IMG/VR virus record: IMGVR_UViG_3300021139_000035
Location: 1-43,739 of that record
Origin: a virus
DNA length: 43,739 bases
Strand: one strand, 5' to 3'
Part shown: one piece after another, positions 9,901 through 20,900 of the stretch
Layout of the letters: each line of letters begins with the position of its first letter
Position numbering within the stretch: position 1 is the first letter of the stretch
The notes under the pieces: generated by a model
The model's database searches: none
Seen by the model: the letters and a program-made list of their open reading frames with translations, nothing else
What the model was told of the DNA's origin: nothing
Program-made: the position numbers and the translations under genes

Positions 9901-12900
9901 CAGGTGGTGCTTATGTAGCACTAGATCCGGGCCAAGGTCCAACTGATACTAGTGTTTGGATTTTTAGACGCAGTCCGTATATTCAGAACGTTACAACATT
10001 TGGCACTGGTTGTGTAGGTATGAAAATCGATGGTACACTACATAACGGCGGTAACAAGTCAATGGTTTCCAACGACTTTACACAATTAGTTAGCGACGGA
10101 ATTGGTATCTGGTGTTATGGCCCAGATTCTAAAACAGAAGCAGTATCTGTGTTCTCATATTATGCCTACGCTAGTTATTTTGCTGAGAATGGAGGACGTA
10201 TCCGTGCTACTAACGGTAACTCATCATATGGTACATACGGTGTTATTGCCGAAGGCTATGATACTACAGAAGTTCCTGCAACCGGCACAGTGTTTAATCG
10301 TTCAAGTCAAGTTCAAGCAAACGTACAAAGTAGTTTAGGTCTAAATGCAACTTTACTTAAATTGGCGTATGCAAATGCAGGAAGTGGTTATACTTCTACT
10401 ACAACTAATATGTTGTATTATAGTAACAATCTTGTAAACAATAATTGGACAAATGATGGTTACTTATCTTTACAACAAAATAGTATTGCTCCTACAGGTA
10501 ATGCAGAAGCGTGGACTTTAACTAGTACTACAGGAACTGCCGGCCAAGGATATGTTTATCAAAACGTTGCAGTACAACCAGCCGCGGCAGTTTATACTGG
10601 TTTAACTGGTAATAACTTATCTGGTTCAGGAACTGGTGCTACATTCAACGTAAACGTTACTAGCACTACTTATATCGTAACAGTTAACAACGGTGGTTCA
10701 GGCTATGTTACAACCAATCAAATTTTAATTACTGGTAGTACATTAGGAGGAGTTACTGGTTTGAACGATTTGACTATTACAGTAGCTAGTGTTAACGGTA
10801 GTACAATTCTTACTGTTACATCTGCTGGTACTGTACCTAGCGGAGCAAGTAAAACTTATTTTATTAGTACCTATGTTAAACAAGGTTCTGCACCAACTAT
10901 AGATGTTTATGCTTTATTCAGTGGTAGTGTTGGCAATAGTGTTGGTAGTCATATGACATTTACATTTGCTACTGGTGCATTAACAGTAAGCAACACAAAT
11001 AATCCAAGCGGATATAATAGTGGATTAATTCCAACTGGTTACGGTGCTATTCCGCAACCAAGTTCAAGTACTGCTACAGCAGGATGGTATAGAATTTGGA
11101 TGAGTGTTTACGATAGTACAGCACAGAATAATGTTTTGCAATTCAGAATTTATCCAAGAGGGTTTAATGGATCCGCTGGTAATTCAGTAGTCTATGGTAA
11201 TCAAGTTCAAACAGATAATAGTACACTCAGTTATTATCTTGAAACACAAAATACTCAATGGACTGCTTATGCTAACTATCAGGTTACTGGTTCAGGAGTT
11301 GGCGCCATTGTTGTTGGAGATGAGATACGAAGCGGTAGTGTATTCCAATCTTATGTTAATTTTGGAGGTTCGGGATATTTAACAGCTAGCAATAATGCTC
11401 AGTCTGGTACTACTACACAAATTGCATTATCGCAATCTGATACCAATGCTTCTAGTAACTATCTAGGCATGCGTGTTTTCCTAAATTCAGGAACAGGCGT
11501 TGGACAATACGGATATATTGCAACGTATAATTCTTCTACAAAAGTTGCTCAAGTTATTCAAGAATCATTTAATAACATAAATGTTTCTGCAACTAGTTCA
11601 GGAACTAATCAGTTTACAATAGCTAACGGTTTTGATACTACACAGTTATACGTTGGACAATTAATTACATTTATTCCAACTTATAATATTGCTAGTATTA
11701 CTCAATCTAGTTATGGAACTACTGGGGTTACTGCTATTACTGGAGGTATTACAAACGTATTAAGTATTGCAAGTACAGCAGTTTTACAACTTAATATGCC
11801 AATTACATTTAGCGGGGTAGGATTACCGCTTGCTAATTTAACTAGCAATTATCAATATTATGTTTCAAGTATTAGTGCTAACGGAACAGATTTTAGTATT
11901 ACTACAAGCATATACGGTGCTACATGGCCGTTGACCACTCCAGGAAGTTATACTTCGGGAAGTATTGTAATGACATATCCAACTAATACTGGATACCTGT
12001 ACGGATTAAATTCTACAGCAAATATGTCTGTTAATCAGCCAGTTGTATTTTCTGGATCATTAATTGGTGGTGTTAGTTCGGCAACTACATATTATATTAA
12101 TGATATTTTTGACGCAAATACATTTACAATTAGTAATACACTTTTAACTGTTAACTGTAATGCTACAAGCAGTGCTGGTGTTATTACACTGGCATCTGGC
12201 ACTACTGCAAGTTTATCAACTTTTAATCCCATTTATTTTTCTAGTAATGCAATTGGCGGATTAAGCACATCAAAATATTATATTAATAGAATCGTAAATT
12301 CAACACAATTTACAGTAAATTCTGGACTGATAGTAACAACTGCAACTGCTAGTGCGGTAACAAGTAATTTGATTACTGTAACAAGTACATCAGGATTTGT
12401 AGTAAATCAACCAATTGTATTTACAGGACAAACATTTGGTAATATTGCAGTCGAAACAGTCTATTACATTTTGGCTATTAACAATTCAACTACATTTACA
12501 ATCAGTCAAACACAAGGCGGCAATGCCGCAGTATTATCTACAGGAACTGGTAATCTGGTAGCAAGAACAAGTCCAGGAGATCAGACATTAACTACAGCCG
12601 GACCAAGTGCATTTACAGCAACTACAACCAGTGCTAAACGTTTAGTAACTTTTGGTGTAGGAACTATGAATGCTACACTATCTACTAGTTTATTTGGTAA
12701 TGTTACATCTGGCGGTCTTTATTATGTAGCTACAATAGGCAGTAATTATATTACAGTCAGTGCAAATTCTAATTTAACACCGACATTTACATTAACAACA
12801 GCATCAGGAACAATGAGTATTGCAAGTCCTGGTTGGGATCATGTGATTCCAGGCACTCCTATTCCAACTTCTTTAGATACAACTACGATTTATTATATTG

Positions 12901-14921
12901 AACCAAGACCTATATTCAGTGATCCTCCGTTCACTCAATCAAGTGTTTCTTTAATATCGCAAGGTATTGGTGTTGCTTATGTTTCTATAGCCTATGGTAA
13001 TAATTATTGGATTGCAATTCCAAATGCCAATAACATTGCGGCAGGATCAAGTAATGGCTCTACATGGACTACTATTGCATTACCTATTACAGGTACATGG
13101 ACTGGTATTGCTTATGGAAATAGTTACTGGGTAATAGTTGGATCAGGATCAAATCAAGCATTGTATTCGGCTGCCGCAGGAGCCGGCTGGAAAACTAGTA
13201 CTTTGCCACAATCTACTAGCTGGAGTCAAGTTGCTTACGGTATAGGTATATTTGTGGCTATAGCAACAGGTACTAATTTCTCTGCTTACAGTACAAATTA
13301 TGGCGCAACTTGGCAAGCAGGTACTGGAATGCCAAGTGGTACTTGGACCAGTTTGACATATGGTGGCGGTATATTCCTAGCGGTATCGGCAGCATCGGGC
13401 ACAACAGCATATAGCACAAACGGTTCATCATGGACACAAGGTTCTCTTCCTTCGGCTACTACATGGTCTAGTGTGACTTATGGTAACGGTCGTTTTGTTG
13501 CTGTATCTAGTACGGCTAGTACTACTGCTTACAGCTTTAATGGTATACAATGGTATTCATCTAATTTGACAATTACTGCAACTAGTGTTGTTTACGGTCA
13601 AGGTGTATTTTTAGCAACTAATAGTGGCGGAACTAGTGCATACATTAGTGATGATGGATTTACATGGAAAACAAAAACTGTATCTGCTAACACTATTGGA
13701 GCATCATCGTTTGGTTATATTGGTACATCGGGTGCAACACAATATAATGGAGTGTTTATAACAGTAGGTGGGCAAAGTGTTGGTAGTAATATTTCAGCAG
13801 GTATTAGACCTAAAGGTCGTGCTACAGTTGTAGCTAATACAATTACTACAATTAGTGAATGGGAACCAGGTTCAGGATATACCAGTGCTCCAACATTGGT
13901 ATTCACTGATCCAAATGCTACAAGTATTGCAACAATTACACCTCGTATTAGTAATGGAAGTTTAGGAAACCCAACAATTACTGTAAGAGGTTTAGGTTAT
14001 AGTGTTAACTCAACTTACATTGCTATTTCTGGTAATGGATATGCTAATACATATCAGACTGGTTATATTTTAATTGTTAATAATTTAACAGCCCTGCCTA
14101 GTCCAGGTGCCAACATAACTATCACAGGTAATACTAATGTCTATAAAGTCTCTAGTGCAACTGCAATATTTGGAACAACCGCTCCTAACATTGAAGCTAA
14201 CATACAGTTAAATCCAAATATTACCACAGTACTAAGCCCGGCAGATGGAACCGTGGTCAGCATCAGAAGCAAATATAGCCAAGCACGTTTAACCAATCAT
14301 GACTTCTTAAATATTGGGTTTGGTAATTTTGTTAATGCAAATTATCCTAATCAGTCTTTAATTGTTACTAATTCTATTCAAAGTAACCAAACAGTAGAAA
14401 ACAATTATGGTCGTGTGTTCTACACCAGTACAGACCAAGACGGAAATTTCAAAGTAGGCGGCTTGTTTGGCGTTCAACAATCGACAGGTATTATTACACT
14501 AAGCGCGGCAAATTTTGGATTAAACGGATTGAGTAGTTTAAGTTTAGGCGGTATTGCAGTTGGCGGGTCAAGTGTAGTTATTACACAGTTTAGCACAGAT
14601 GCAACATTTGCCGCAAATAGCGATAGTGTAATTCCAACTCAAAAATCAATTAAAACTTATTTGGCAAGTCGTTTAAGTCAAGGTGGTAGTAATACATTTA
14701 CTAACCAGCTAGTTGCAGGTGTCGTAAGTGTAGGTAATCCTAATATTCTAGGAGACCAAATTCCAAAAGGTCTTGCATATTCGGCATTACAAGTTAAGCC
14801 AAAAATGAAAATTTTGAGTGTAGACGGTGGATTAACTGCTCTAAACTTCTTTATGTCGCATACTTGGAATCTCAATTATCAAGCACCGGCAAACTACACT
14901 TCGACACAGAATCAAGTATAA
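6921..14921 (+). CDS. Giant multidomain tail-fibre/adhesin protein (2666 aa)
   Basis: Domains in order, by nt. Seven carbohydrate-binding-like repeats (about 6939-8250; WQGAW..Y..GDIV.YNGKTYVC) resemble family 5/12 chitin-binding modules. A beta-helix opening (8410; YYVDTAIGQDNS) is followed by a helical RDAGYIIDAVAYDL motif (8650) and KTGTYNEILPISVPENVA (9420). The beta-helix core (9788-10275) has GGNKSMVSNDF and ATNGNSSYGTYGV. A lectin-like insertion (about 10407-11270) follows, then YYV-type repeats (11690-12830), a six- to seven-blade Asp-box-like propeller (12955-13790), a GSGYTSAPTL module (13866) and the C-terminus GRVFYTSTDQDGNF (about 14410). No lytic active site is evident. The last domain is typical of marine T4-like fibres. 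Probably a long fibre or adhesin that binds surface glycans. Confidence 0.8.
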   Translation: MAEFKLARLRFTWNGTWAPSTVYNRDAIVQYNGKTYVCLVPNTSSSAFTTDLNAPIPLWSLLIDGKSWQGAWTANGTYYTVGAIVTFGGAVYICTTSNTSSSSFASDQTNWTLYVQNDKWEGAWAANTQYGIGDIVNFDGIVYRCIVDHTSLSRLDANPSYWSIYDNGVMYRGNFTANTQYNLNDIVKLNAELFICSTAHLSSGAFVTAYWTLWMPGEDWQGTWSSSTIYQIGDIVSYGGYDYVSLTANNSANNPVTSVGVNWNTIATGYSFQQEWSASTNYKIGAVVTRHGQVFDATADNSNQDPTGGLAVAATYVSGSGNTINVTGVYLIQIVPGMTATGPGFASGQTVISNVGTAYAAAITLSGPPDSTPSSISFIGINQGFWKLVTPGVQWRGFWAQGINFVPGDLTVWQNATYRCILAHTSIPGLRPDLDNNNTYWVVYLYHARHNAGQTTGDLTINNNGSNIALPIGPNTYSLRATNNLPGWRYILPIANVYYVDTAIGQDNSTYGTTYDQPWKTIAYACATLLKGTQNQNAVGFLTANKQFIITEMYQWMLYQVAQQISPFTSSSVFDATKTQRDAGYIIDAVAYDLGRGGNSQTVAATLAYFNTAGTYYNTAVTTEISYFIASITYLGSLIQYVLNNTAVPVSYQLVNGISVGSRISQIINNSTAVSETGSATPANGATINVGNYANIAWTLNGINNQQLNLVRGNTYYFYLSLAGQTFNIQTTNNGYVALNQWTQGVTGNGSTTGTVTFTVPYSAPNRLYIQDTNQSTLFTQLNIYDSSATITTQASAVSQASTLINILTTALSQQTTASVPPSNSGISATIFVKTGTYNEILPISVPENVAIVGDELRGVVVQPSIIINTYTTQNTSATFTVSSTAGMYNNCPVQFSTGGTSALGTVFGGVTIGQTYYVVGSSITATSFGISSTPSGQQITLTTGGLGAMYVYGGYALSNMFQMRNGTGLRNLTLNGLLGTLGAQNAYQTQRPTGGAYVALDPGQGPTDTSVWIFRRSPYIQNVTTFGTGCVGMKIDGTLHNGGNKSMVSNDFTQLVSDGIGIWCYGPDSKTEAVSVFSYYAYASYFAENGGRIRATNGNSSYGTYGVIAEGYDTTEVPATGTVFNRSSQVQANVQSSLGLNATLLKLAYANAGSGYTSTTTNMLYYSNNLVNNNWTNDGYLSLQQNSIAPTGNAEAWTLTSTTGTAGQGYVYQNVAVQPAAAVYTGLTGNNLSGSGTGATFNVNVTSTTYIVTVNNGGSGYVTTNQILITGSTLGGVTGLNDLTITVASVNGSTILTVTSAGTVPSGASKTYFISTYVKQGSAPTIDVYALFSGSVGNSVGSHMTFTFATGALTVSNTNNPSGYNSGLIPTGYGAIPQPSSSTATAGWYRIWMSVYDSTAQNNVLQFRIYPRGFNGSAGNSVVYGNQVQTDNSTLSYYLETQNTQWTAYANYQVTGSGVGAIVVGDEIRSGSVFQSYVNFGGSGYLTASNNAQSGTTTQIALSQSDTNASSNYLGMRVFLNSGTGVGQYGYIATYNSSTKVAQVIQESFNNINVSATSSGTNQFTIANGFDTTQLYVGQLITFIPTYNIASITQSSYGTTGVTAITGGITNVLSIASTAVLQLNMPITFSGVGLPLANLTSNYQYYVSSISANGTDFSITTSIYGATWPLTTPGSYTSGSIVMTYPTNTGYLYGLNSTANMSVNQPVVFSGSLIGGVSSATTYYINDIFDANTFTISNTLLTVNCNATSSAGVITLASGTTASLSTFNPIYFSSNAIGGLSTSKYYINRIVNSTQFTVNSGLIVTTATASAVTSNLITVTSTSGFVVNQPIVFTGQTFGNIAVETVYYILAINNSTTFTISQTQGGNAAVLSTGTGNLVARTSPGDQTLTTAGPSAFTATTTSAKRLVTFGVGTMNATLSTSLFGNVTSGGLYYVATIGSNYITVSANSNLTPTFTLTTASGTMSIASPGWDHVIPGTPIPTSLDTTTIYYIEPRPIFSDPPFTQSSVSLISQGIGVAYVSIAYGNNYWIAIPNANNIAAGSSNGSTWTTIALPITGTWTGIAYGNSYWVIVGSGSNQALYSAAAGAGWKTSTLPQSTSWSQVAYGIGIFVAIATGTNFSAYSTNYGATWQAGTGMPSGTWTSLTYGGGIFLAVSAASGTTAYSTNGSSWTQGSLPSATTWSSVTYGNGRFVAVSSTASTTAYSFNGIQWYSSNLTITATSVVYGQGVFLATNSGGTSAYISDDGFTWKTKTVSANTIGASSFGYIGTSGATQYNGVFITVGGQSVGSNISAGIRPKGRATVVANTITTISEWEPGSGYTSAPTLVFTDPNATSIATITPRISNGSLGNPTITVRGLGYSVNSTYIAISGNGYANTYQTGYILIVNNLTALPSPGANITITGNTNVYKVSSATAIFGTTAPNIEANIQLNPNITTVLSPADGTVVSIRSKYSQARLTNHDFLNIGFGNFVNANYPNQSLIVTNSIQSNQTVENNYGRVFYTSTDQDGNFKVGGLFGVQQSTGIITLSAANFGLNGLSSLSLGGIAVGGSSVVITQFSTDATFAANSDSVIPTQKSIKTYLASRLSQGGSNTFTNQLVAGVVSVGNPNILGDQIPKGLAYSALQVKPKMKILSVDGGLTALNFFMSHTWNLNYQAPANYTSTQNQV
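10407..11270 (+). other. Lectin-like domain inserted in the giant fibre gene
   Basis: This segment opens with NMLYYSNNLVNNNWTNDG, continues with KTYFISTYVKQGSAPTIDVY and AGWYRIWMSVYDS, and ends near LSYYLETQN. The order N-LL-YS-N-W, then Y-FS-YVK-G, then WYR is a common phage carbohydrate-binding-like beta-sandwich. The paralogue at 14949-28166 reads straight from NAGINYTNS to GSGYNAATVQDEF at the same place, showing an uninterrupted site. A further GSGY module lies inside this domain at about 10590-10810. Confidence 0.6.
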
Positions 14922-14934
14922 GATAAATATTATC
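14922..14934 (+). promoter_or_regulatory. T4-type late promoter
   Basis: GATAAATATTATC begins one base after the stop codon of the first giant gene and matches 10 of 13 positions of TATAAATACTATT. The expected start of transcription is only a few bases before AGAGGA, the ribosome-binding site of the 4405-aa gene at 14949. Short late leaders of this kind occur in T4. It would give the second giant gene its own late transcript. Confidence 0.6.
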
Positions 14935-14948
14935 AGAGGATATATAAA

Positions 14949-17900
14949 ATGGCAGAATATTTACTAGGTAGAATTAAATTCGTATGGCAAGGTGCATGGG
15001 CTACCAGCACAAGTTATTTGGTTGACGACGTAGTCAGTTATAATGGAAAAACTTATATCTGCGTTGTAGCCCACACAGCTTCAGCTTTATTTGATACGGA
15101 TTTTCAGAACGTAGTTCCAAGATGGAATTTGATGTCCGATGGTGTTACCTGGAGCGGCAACTGGACCAATGGTACATATTACGATATAGGAAGCCTAGTT
15201 AAATATGGCGGCACAGTTTATGTTTGTACAACCGGTCATAGTAGCGCGGCAAGCACAGCTTCATTAACAACTACTGCTGCCACAGCTACTGGTGGAACTG
15301 CAACATTAACATTTGCTACCCAAGTAGTACAACCATTTTTAGTTGGAGCAAGTATAACAGTTGCAGGTATTACTCCTAGCAATTTTAACGGAACATATAC
15401 AGTCACCGCATGTTCTACTACTCAAGTATCATATGCGTTAATTGGTACATACGGACCACAGACTGTAGCTGGTACTGTTTCTGGAACAAGTCAATTAGGT
15501 CTAGAATTAAATTCAGGTTCTTGGAATCAATTTGCCACAGCATTTAATTGGACAGGCGCTTGGGCTGTTAATACTCGATATAAAGCACAAGATTTAGTAA
15601 GTTATGGCGGATACACATATATTTGTACAACTGGTCACGTTAGTGCCGCAACCACATCATTAGGTCTTGAAGTTAATTCAGGAAACTGGCAAACATTTAA
15701 TGCTGGTGTAACTTATCTAGGATCATGGAATACTGGCGGTGGTGTACACTATAGATTAAATGATGTTGTAAAATATGGTGCTGACTTATGGATTTGTACA
15801 ACTGCACACAATTCAACTACAACATTTGACACTAGCAAATTTGCAGTATTTGTAAACGGTTTTGAATTTGTTAACAGCTGGTCTAGTAGTTCAAACTATG
15901 AAATTGGTGATACAGTAACTTATGGTGGTTACACTTATGTTGCTATATTAAATAGCACAAGTGCAAGCCCACAAACTCCAAGTACATCTGGCACATACTG
16001 GCAGCCATTCACAACAGGCTTTACCTTCCAAGGCGACTGGCTAACTGGAACAACATATCAGATTGGTAGTGTTGTTAGATTAAATGGCTATACATATCTT
16101 GCTAAAGCAGATAATACTAGCCAACAACCTCCTAATAGTACTTACTGGTTCCAATTGAATAGTGGTCTAAAATGGAGTAATATACAACAAACTTATACAG
16201 GTGTTAGTGGTACTAACGTAAGTGGTACAGGAACTGGCGCCACATTTAACGTTGTAAGAAATGCCACAGTATATTCTGTAACTGTAAATGCTGGCGGTAG
16301 TGGTTATGCAACTGGTAATCAGATTAAAATTCTTGGTACAAGTCTTGGCGGGTTAACTCCGGTCAATGATTTGTTAATGACTATTACAGCACCAAGTGGT
16401 GCTGTTACTGCAATTTCTTCAGTTAACAATAGTATCGCGGTGAGCTGGACAAGCGGTACTGGTTATGTATTGGGAGATGTTGTATTATACGGTGCTAACA
16501 GTTATATCTGTGTTCAAGCACATACAGCCAGTTCTGGCAATACACCGGTAACAGATACAACTGGTACATATTGGAACTTGTTAACAGCTGGTGCTGAATC
16601 AGCACAGTTAAGTGTGACAGGTGACATGTTCTATTATAGTGCTACTGGACCAGCTCGACTACCAATCGGTAAAGAAGGTCAGGTATTGCGTGTTCAAAGC
16701 GGACTACCAGCATGGCAGTATTTTGGATTGATTAATAATGTAGTATACGTATCATCTGCTCAAGGTACAGATCGTCCTGATTTTGGTATTACTCCAGAAA
16801 ATCCATGGGCAAGTGTTCGTTATGCTTGTCAACAAGTTGAAGCAGGTTATCTAAATACCAATGCTGGAACATTGTTAACCATGAACAAACAGTTTATGGT
16901 CAAAGAAGTTAACAACTATGTTCAAAATCAATTTAGTTTTTATGTAACTTCAACAACAGGAACTACTTTAACTGTTGGTGGCGGTGGCACAACAGCACAA
17001 ACAGTAACAACCAATTTATATCTTGGGATGCCAATCAGTTTTTCAGCAAGTGTTGGCAATATTGTAGCAGGAACTACCTACTATGTACAAGCAATCGCAA
17101 GTACAACACAGTTTTCAATTAGTACCACAAGCGGTGGTAGCGTATTTACAGTAGGAACAGGCGGCGCTACAATTGGCACTTATGTTAATATTCCTTCAAA
17201 ATCAGAAAGAGATTCAGGATTAATTATTGAAGGAGCAATTTTTGACCTTACACATAGCGGTAATTATAAGACACTAACTAATGCTAAATCATTCTTTACC
17301 TCTACAGGTAATTCTTATATTACAGGTGTTAATAGTTCTGACATTCCTCCATTTACAGCATCTCTAAACTATTTGAATAATACATTAATTCCAAATGTAT
17401 TGTCTAATACAACAATATCACTAGCTAGTACATATCAAACTATCATGAATCCAGCTATTGCAACAACAGGTGCAAGTGGTACTGGTTCGGTAGCTACTAT
17501 AACATACAGTGGCGGCGCATTTACTGTAGGAAGTTTTATTACAGTAGCCGGTGTGACTCCTGCAGGCTATAACGGCACATGGCAAGTAACTGCTAGCAGT
17601 TCAGGTAGTGTAAGTTTTGCAAGTACAACAACTGGTAGTCAAACAGTTGCAGGTACTGTACAAACACAAAAAGCCTTGCAACAAGTTAACACAAGTTATA
17701 CAGCTGAATCAGGCTCTACAACTACTGTACAAAATTTAATATCAGTAGTTGTTAGTGCCTTAACAGCAGGTACAACTGCGGGATTACCAAATCAAGCAAC
17801 ACCAAATACTACTATTAGTATTAAGACCGGAACATATAACGAAGTACTCCCAATCAATGTTCCAATCTTTACAGCTTTAGTAGGAGATGAATTACGTAGT

Positions 17901-20900
17901 ACTGTTGTTCAACCATTCCAAGCTGATCCACAGCTTGCAACTGTTGTGCCAAAAGCACAGGCAGCATTGAATCGTATTAGAAGTTTAATTCCAAACTTGT
18001 TAACTAATACTGCAATTACTCCTTCAAGTGGTAATACTGCAACACAAGTTACTACATTGCCAGCGGCTTCTACTGGTAGTACAACAGCAGTAAGTAACGT
18101 ACAAAATACCTATGCTGTTTTATATCAACTAGTTTCAAGCGGATTAACAAATGAGCCAGCTATTGTTATGCCTCAACCAACAGGTTATAATACAAGCTCA
18201 TTAACCAATACTGCGTATGCAACTACAACAGGTAGTAACTCAACTGGGGATACAACTGGTTACGGTTATGCAGTTGCTCAAATTCAACAAAATTATCAGT
18301 TCCTAATATCGGATACATTACAATATTTGATCAACAATCCAGGTACTAGCGGCTATACTGGTCAAGCAAGTCAGATTGGTTTAGGTTATAGAGATATACA
18401 ATATATTTTAGATAGTGTTTGTTATGATTTAACATACGGTGGTAATACACAAAGTCTAATTGCTGGCGCGGCTTATTATTCATTATATAATTTGCAAATT
18501 ACTTCAGCACAAACTGCGGCCTATGTAAATGCATTAACAGCTCGTCTAAAAGTAATTATTGGTAATATTGTTACAAAAACAGCAACATCTTCTCAGTCAG
18601 GCAACAACATTGTACAAGTTACAACTGGTACTGCTGGCTCTACGGCTGCCGCAGGTTTTGCACAAGATCGTGTTCAGAATGTTATTAATTGGATTAGTAA
18701 TGCGGCAGCAGATGCAACTATTGCTCCATATTATGGTTGGGTAAGTCAGCCTTTACAAACTGCTTATACAGCGGTTACTAGCAAAGTAACAGAAATTGCC
18801 AGCGATGCAACTGTATGGGTCAGCAAATATTATCAATCAACAACATTTACTAATCCTTCTTTGATTAATCGTGATGCTACATTGATTGTTAACAATCTAG
18901 CATATGATATGATGTATGGCTCAAACTTTAATGCTATACAAGCAGGTCGTGCATTCAATCGTGCTAATACTAGTGCTACAAATTTACGTAGTGCTAGTAG
19001 TGGTGAATTACCTCCAACACTGGGTGCAATTAATTTCTTAAGTTATAAAGTTAAGCAAATTGCGGCTAGTGGTGCAGTTGTTCAAGTTCAAGCAAATATT
19101 GATGATATAGTTAACTTCTTACAAGTTGGAAATGCTAGTACAGGTTATACTGTAAGTAGTGCTCCTCCACAAATCATTTATCCGCAACCAGCATTACCAG
19201 CAACTTCTTATAGTGCAGTAAGCGGCATTACACTTACCGGCTCTGGTTCTAGTGCTACATTTACTATTACTCGTACAACAAATGGTAATGGTTATTATAA
19301 TTATTTGATACAACCAACTGGCGGCAGTTCAGGTACTAATTATGCTGTAGGTAATACAATAAGAATTTATGGAGACACCATCGGCGGTGTACGTTCTACA
19401 AATGATATTGTAATCAACGTTACACAAGTTGTTGCCGGTGCTATTACAGCCGCTACATATTCAGATGTTCCAGCAACTATTGGTATGTTAGAAGCTAACC
19501 GTGCATTCTTCTTAGCTGAATTAATTGCATATATCAATGCTAACTATTCAAGTATTACAACAAATCCTAACTACACAGTCGCTAAAACACAGCGTGATGC
19601 AGGGTATGTATTAGATGCTATACACTATGACTTACAGTATGGCGGTAACTGGGCAAGTCAAAATGCTGGTATGGCCTATTATTCAGCATTATATGGATCA
19701 CAAATTGCTAGTAGTTTAACACCAGCATTTGCTAATTCTCTAAACTACATTACTACATTAGCTCAATCGGTTATTGTAGGAACAACAGTAGCAAGTCCTT
19801 TACAGTCAACAGTTACACAGGTAAAACCAACAACAGCAGGCCTATATGGAAGTGCTCGTGACGCTCTACGTTTTGCTACATTAATGGGCGGAGTTACTGC
19901 AATCATCTATAATGGATTGACTACTGGTACCCAAACATTATCTATTTCAACTATTTCTGGAACAAATACGTTTACTACGGCTGCTGGTACTAACACAATT
20001 ACCAATACTAACGGAACCGCAGTAACTTTATCTAGTTCTGGTAGCTATGTTCAAGGCACTCCTTTTACTACAGGTTCAAGTATTACTACAACTAGCGGTT
20101 TAGCTGCCAATACAACTTATTATGTGGCCGCAACAACTTCAGCTTCTACCACCGTAACACTTGCAACTAGTTCATTAAATGCTTTCCTTGGAACTGCAAT
20201 TACATTTAGTGGTGGTTCAACAGCTATTAGTAATGGCACAGTTACAACAGGATCAGCTAATCATGGATTAAGTGTTGGCGATATTATTATCCCACAAACT
20301 ACAAGTAACGGTCTTGTATCAACAATTATTGGTTCTGGAACTCCTTATTTTGTCGCAAGCACCCCAACAACTAGTACATTTACATTAAATGCAAGTTATA
20401 ATGGTAGCACATTGTCTTCATTTACTAACGGCACTGGTTTGTCATTGGTAGTTCAAGCACTTAACATGCCGTATATTGGTTGGGCAAGTAGTGCCGCTCT
20501 AAATGCTTATCAAACAGTAACCGCAAATATTACCAATTATCAAACTGGTGCTACAGCATCCTTTACAGCTAGTCTAAACGGTACAACTACTATTAACGTA
20601 ACAGCAGTTGCATCGGGAACTATTGCTATAGGTATGCAGTTAACTGGTGCCGGTATTGTTGGCGGAACAACTATTACTGCATTAGGAACTGGTTCTGGTA
20701 GTACAGGAACTTATGTAATAAGCAATGCAACTACTACTGGTACAGTTACTGGAGTTAGTGTAACAGCGGCCACATCAGGTGTTATTACATTCCTAAATAC
20801 AAACTATCCAGCATTAACATATAATCAAACTTATGCAAGCCGAGATACATTCAATGTAACATTGGCTGCAATGCTTGATGCAGTGACTGGTAGTAATTTT

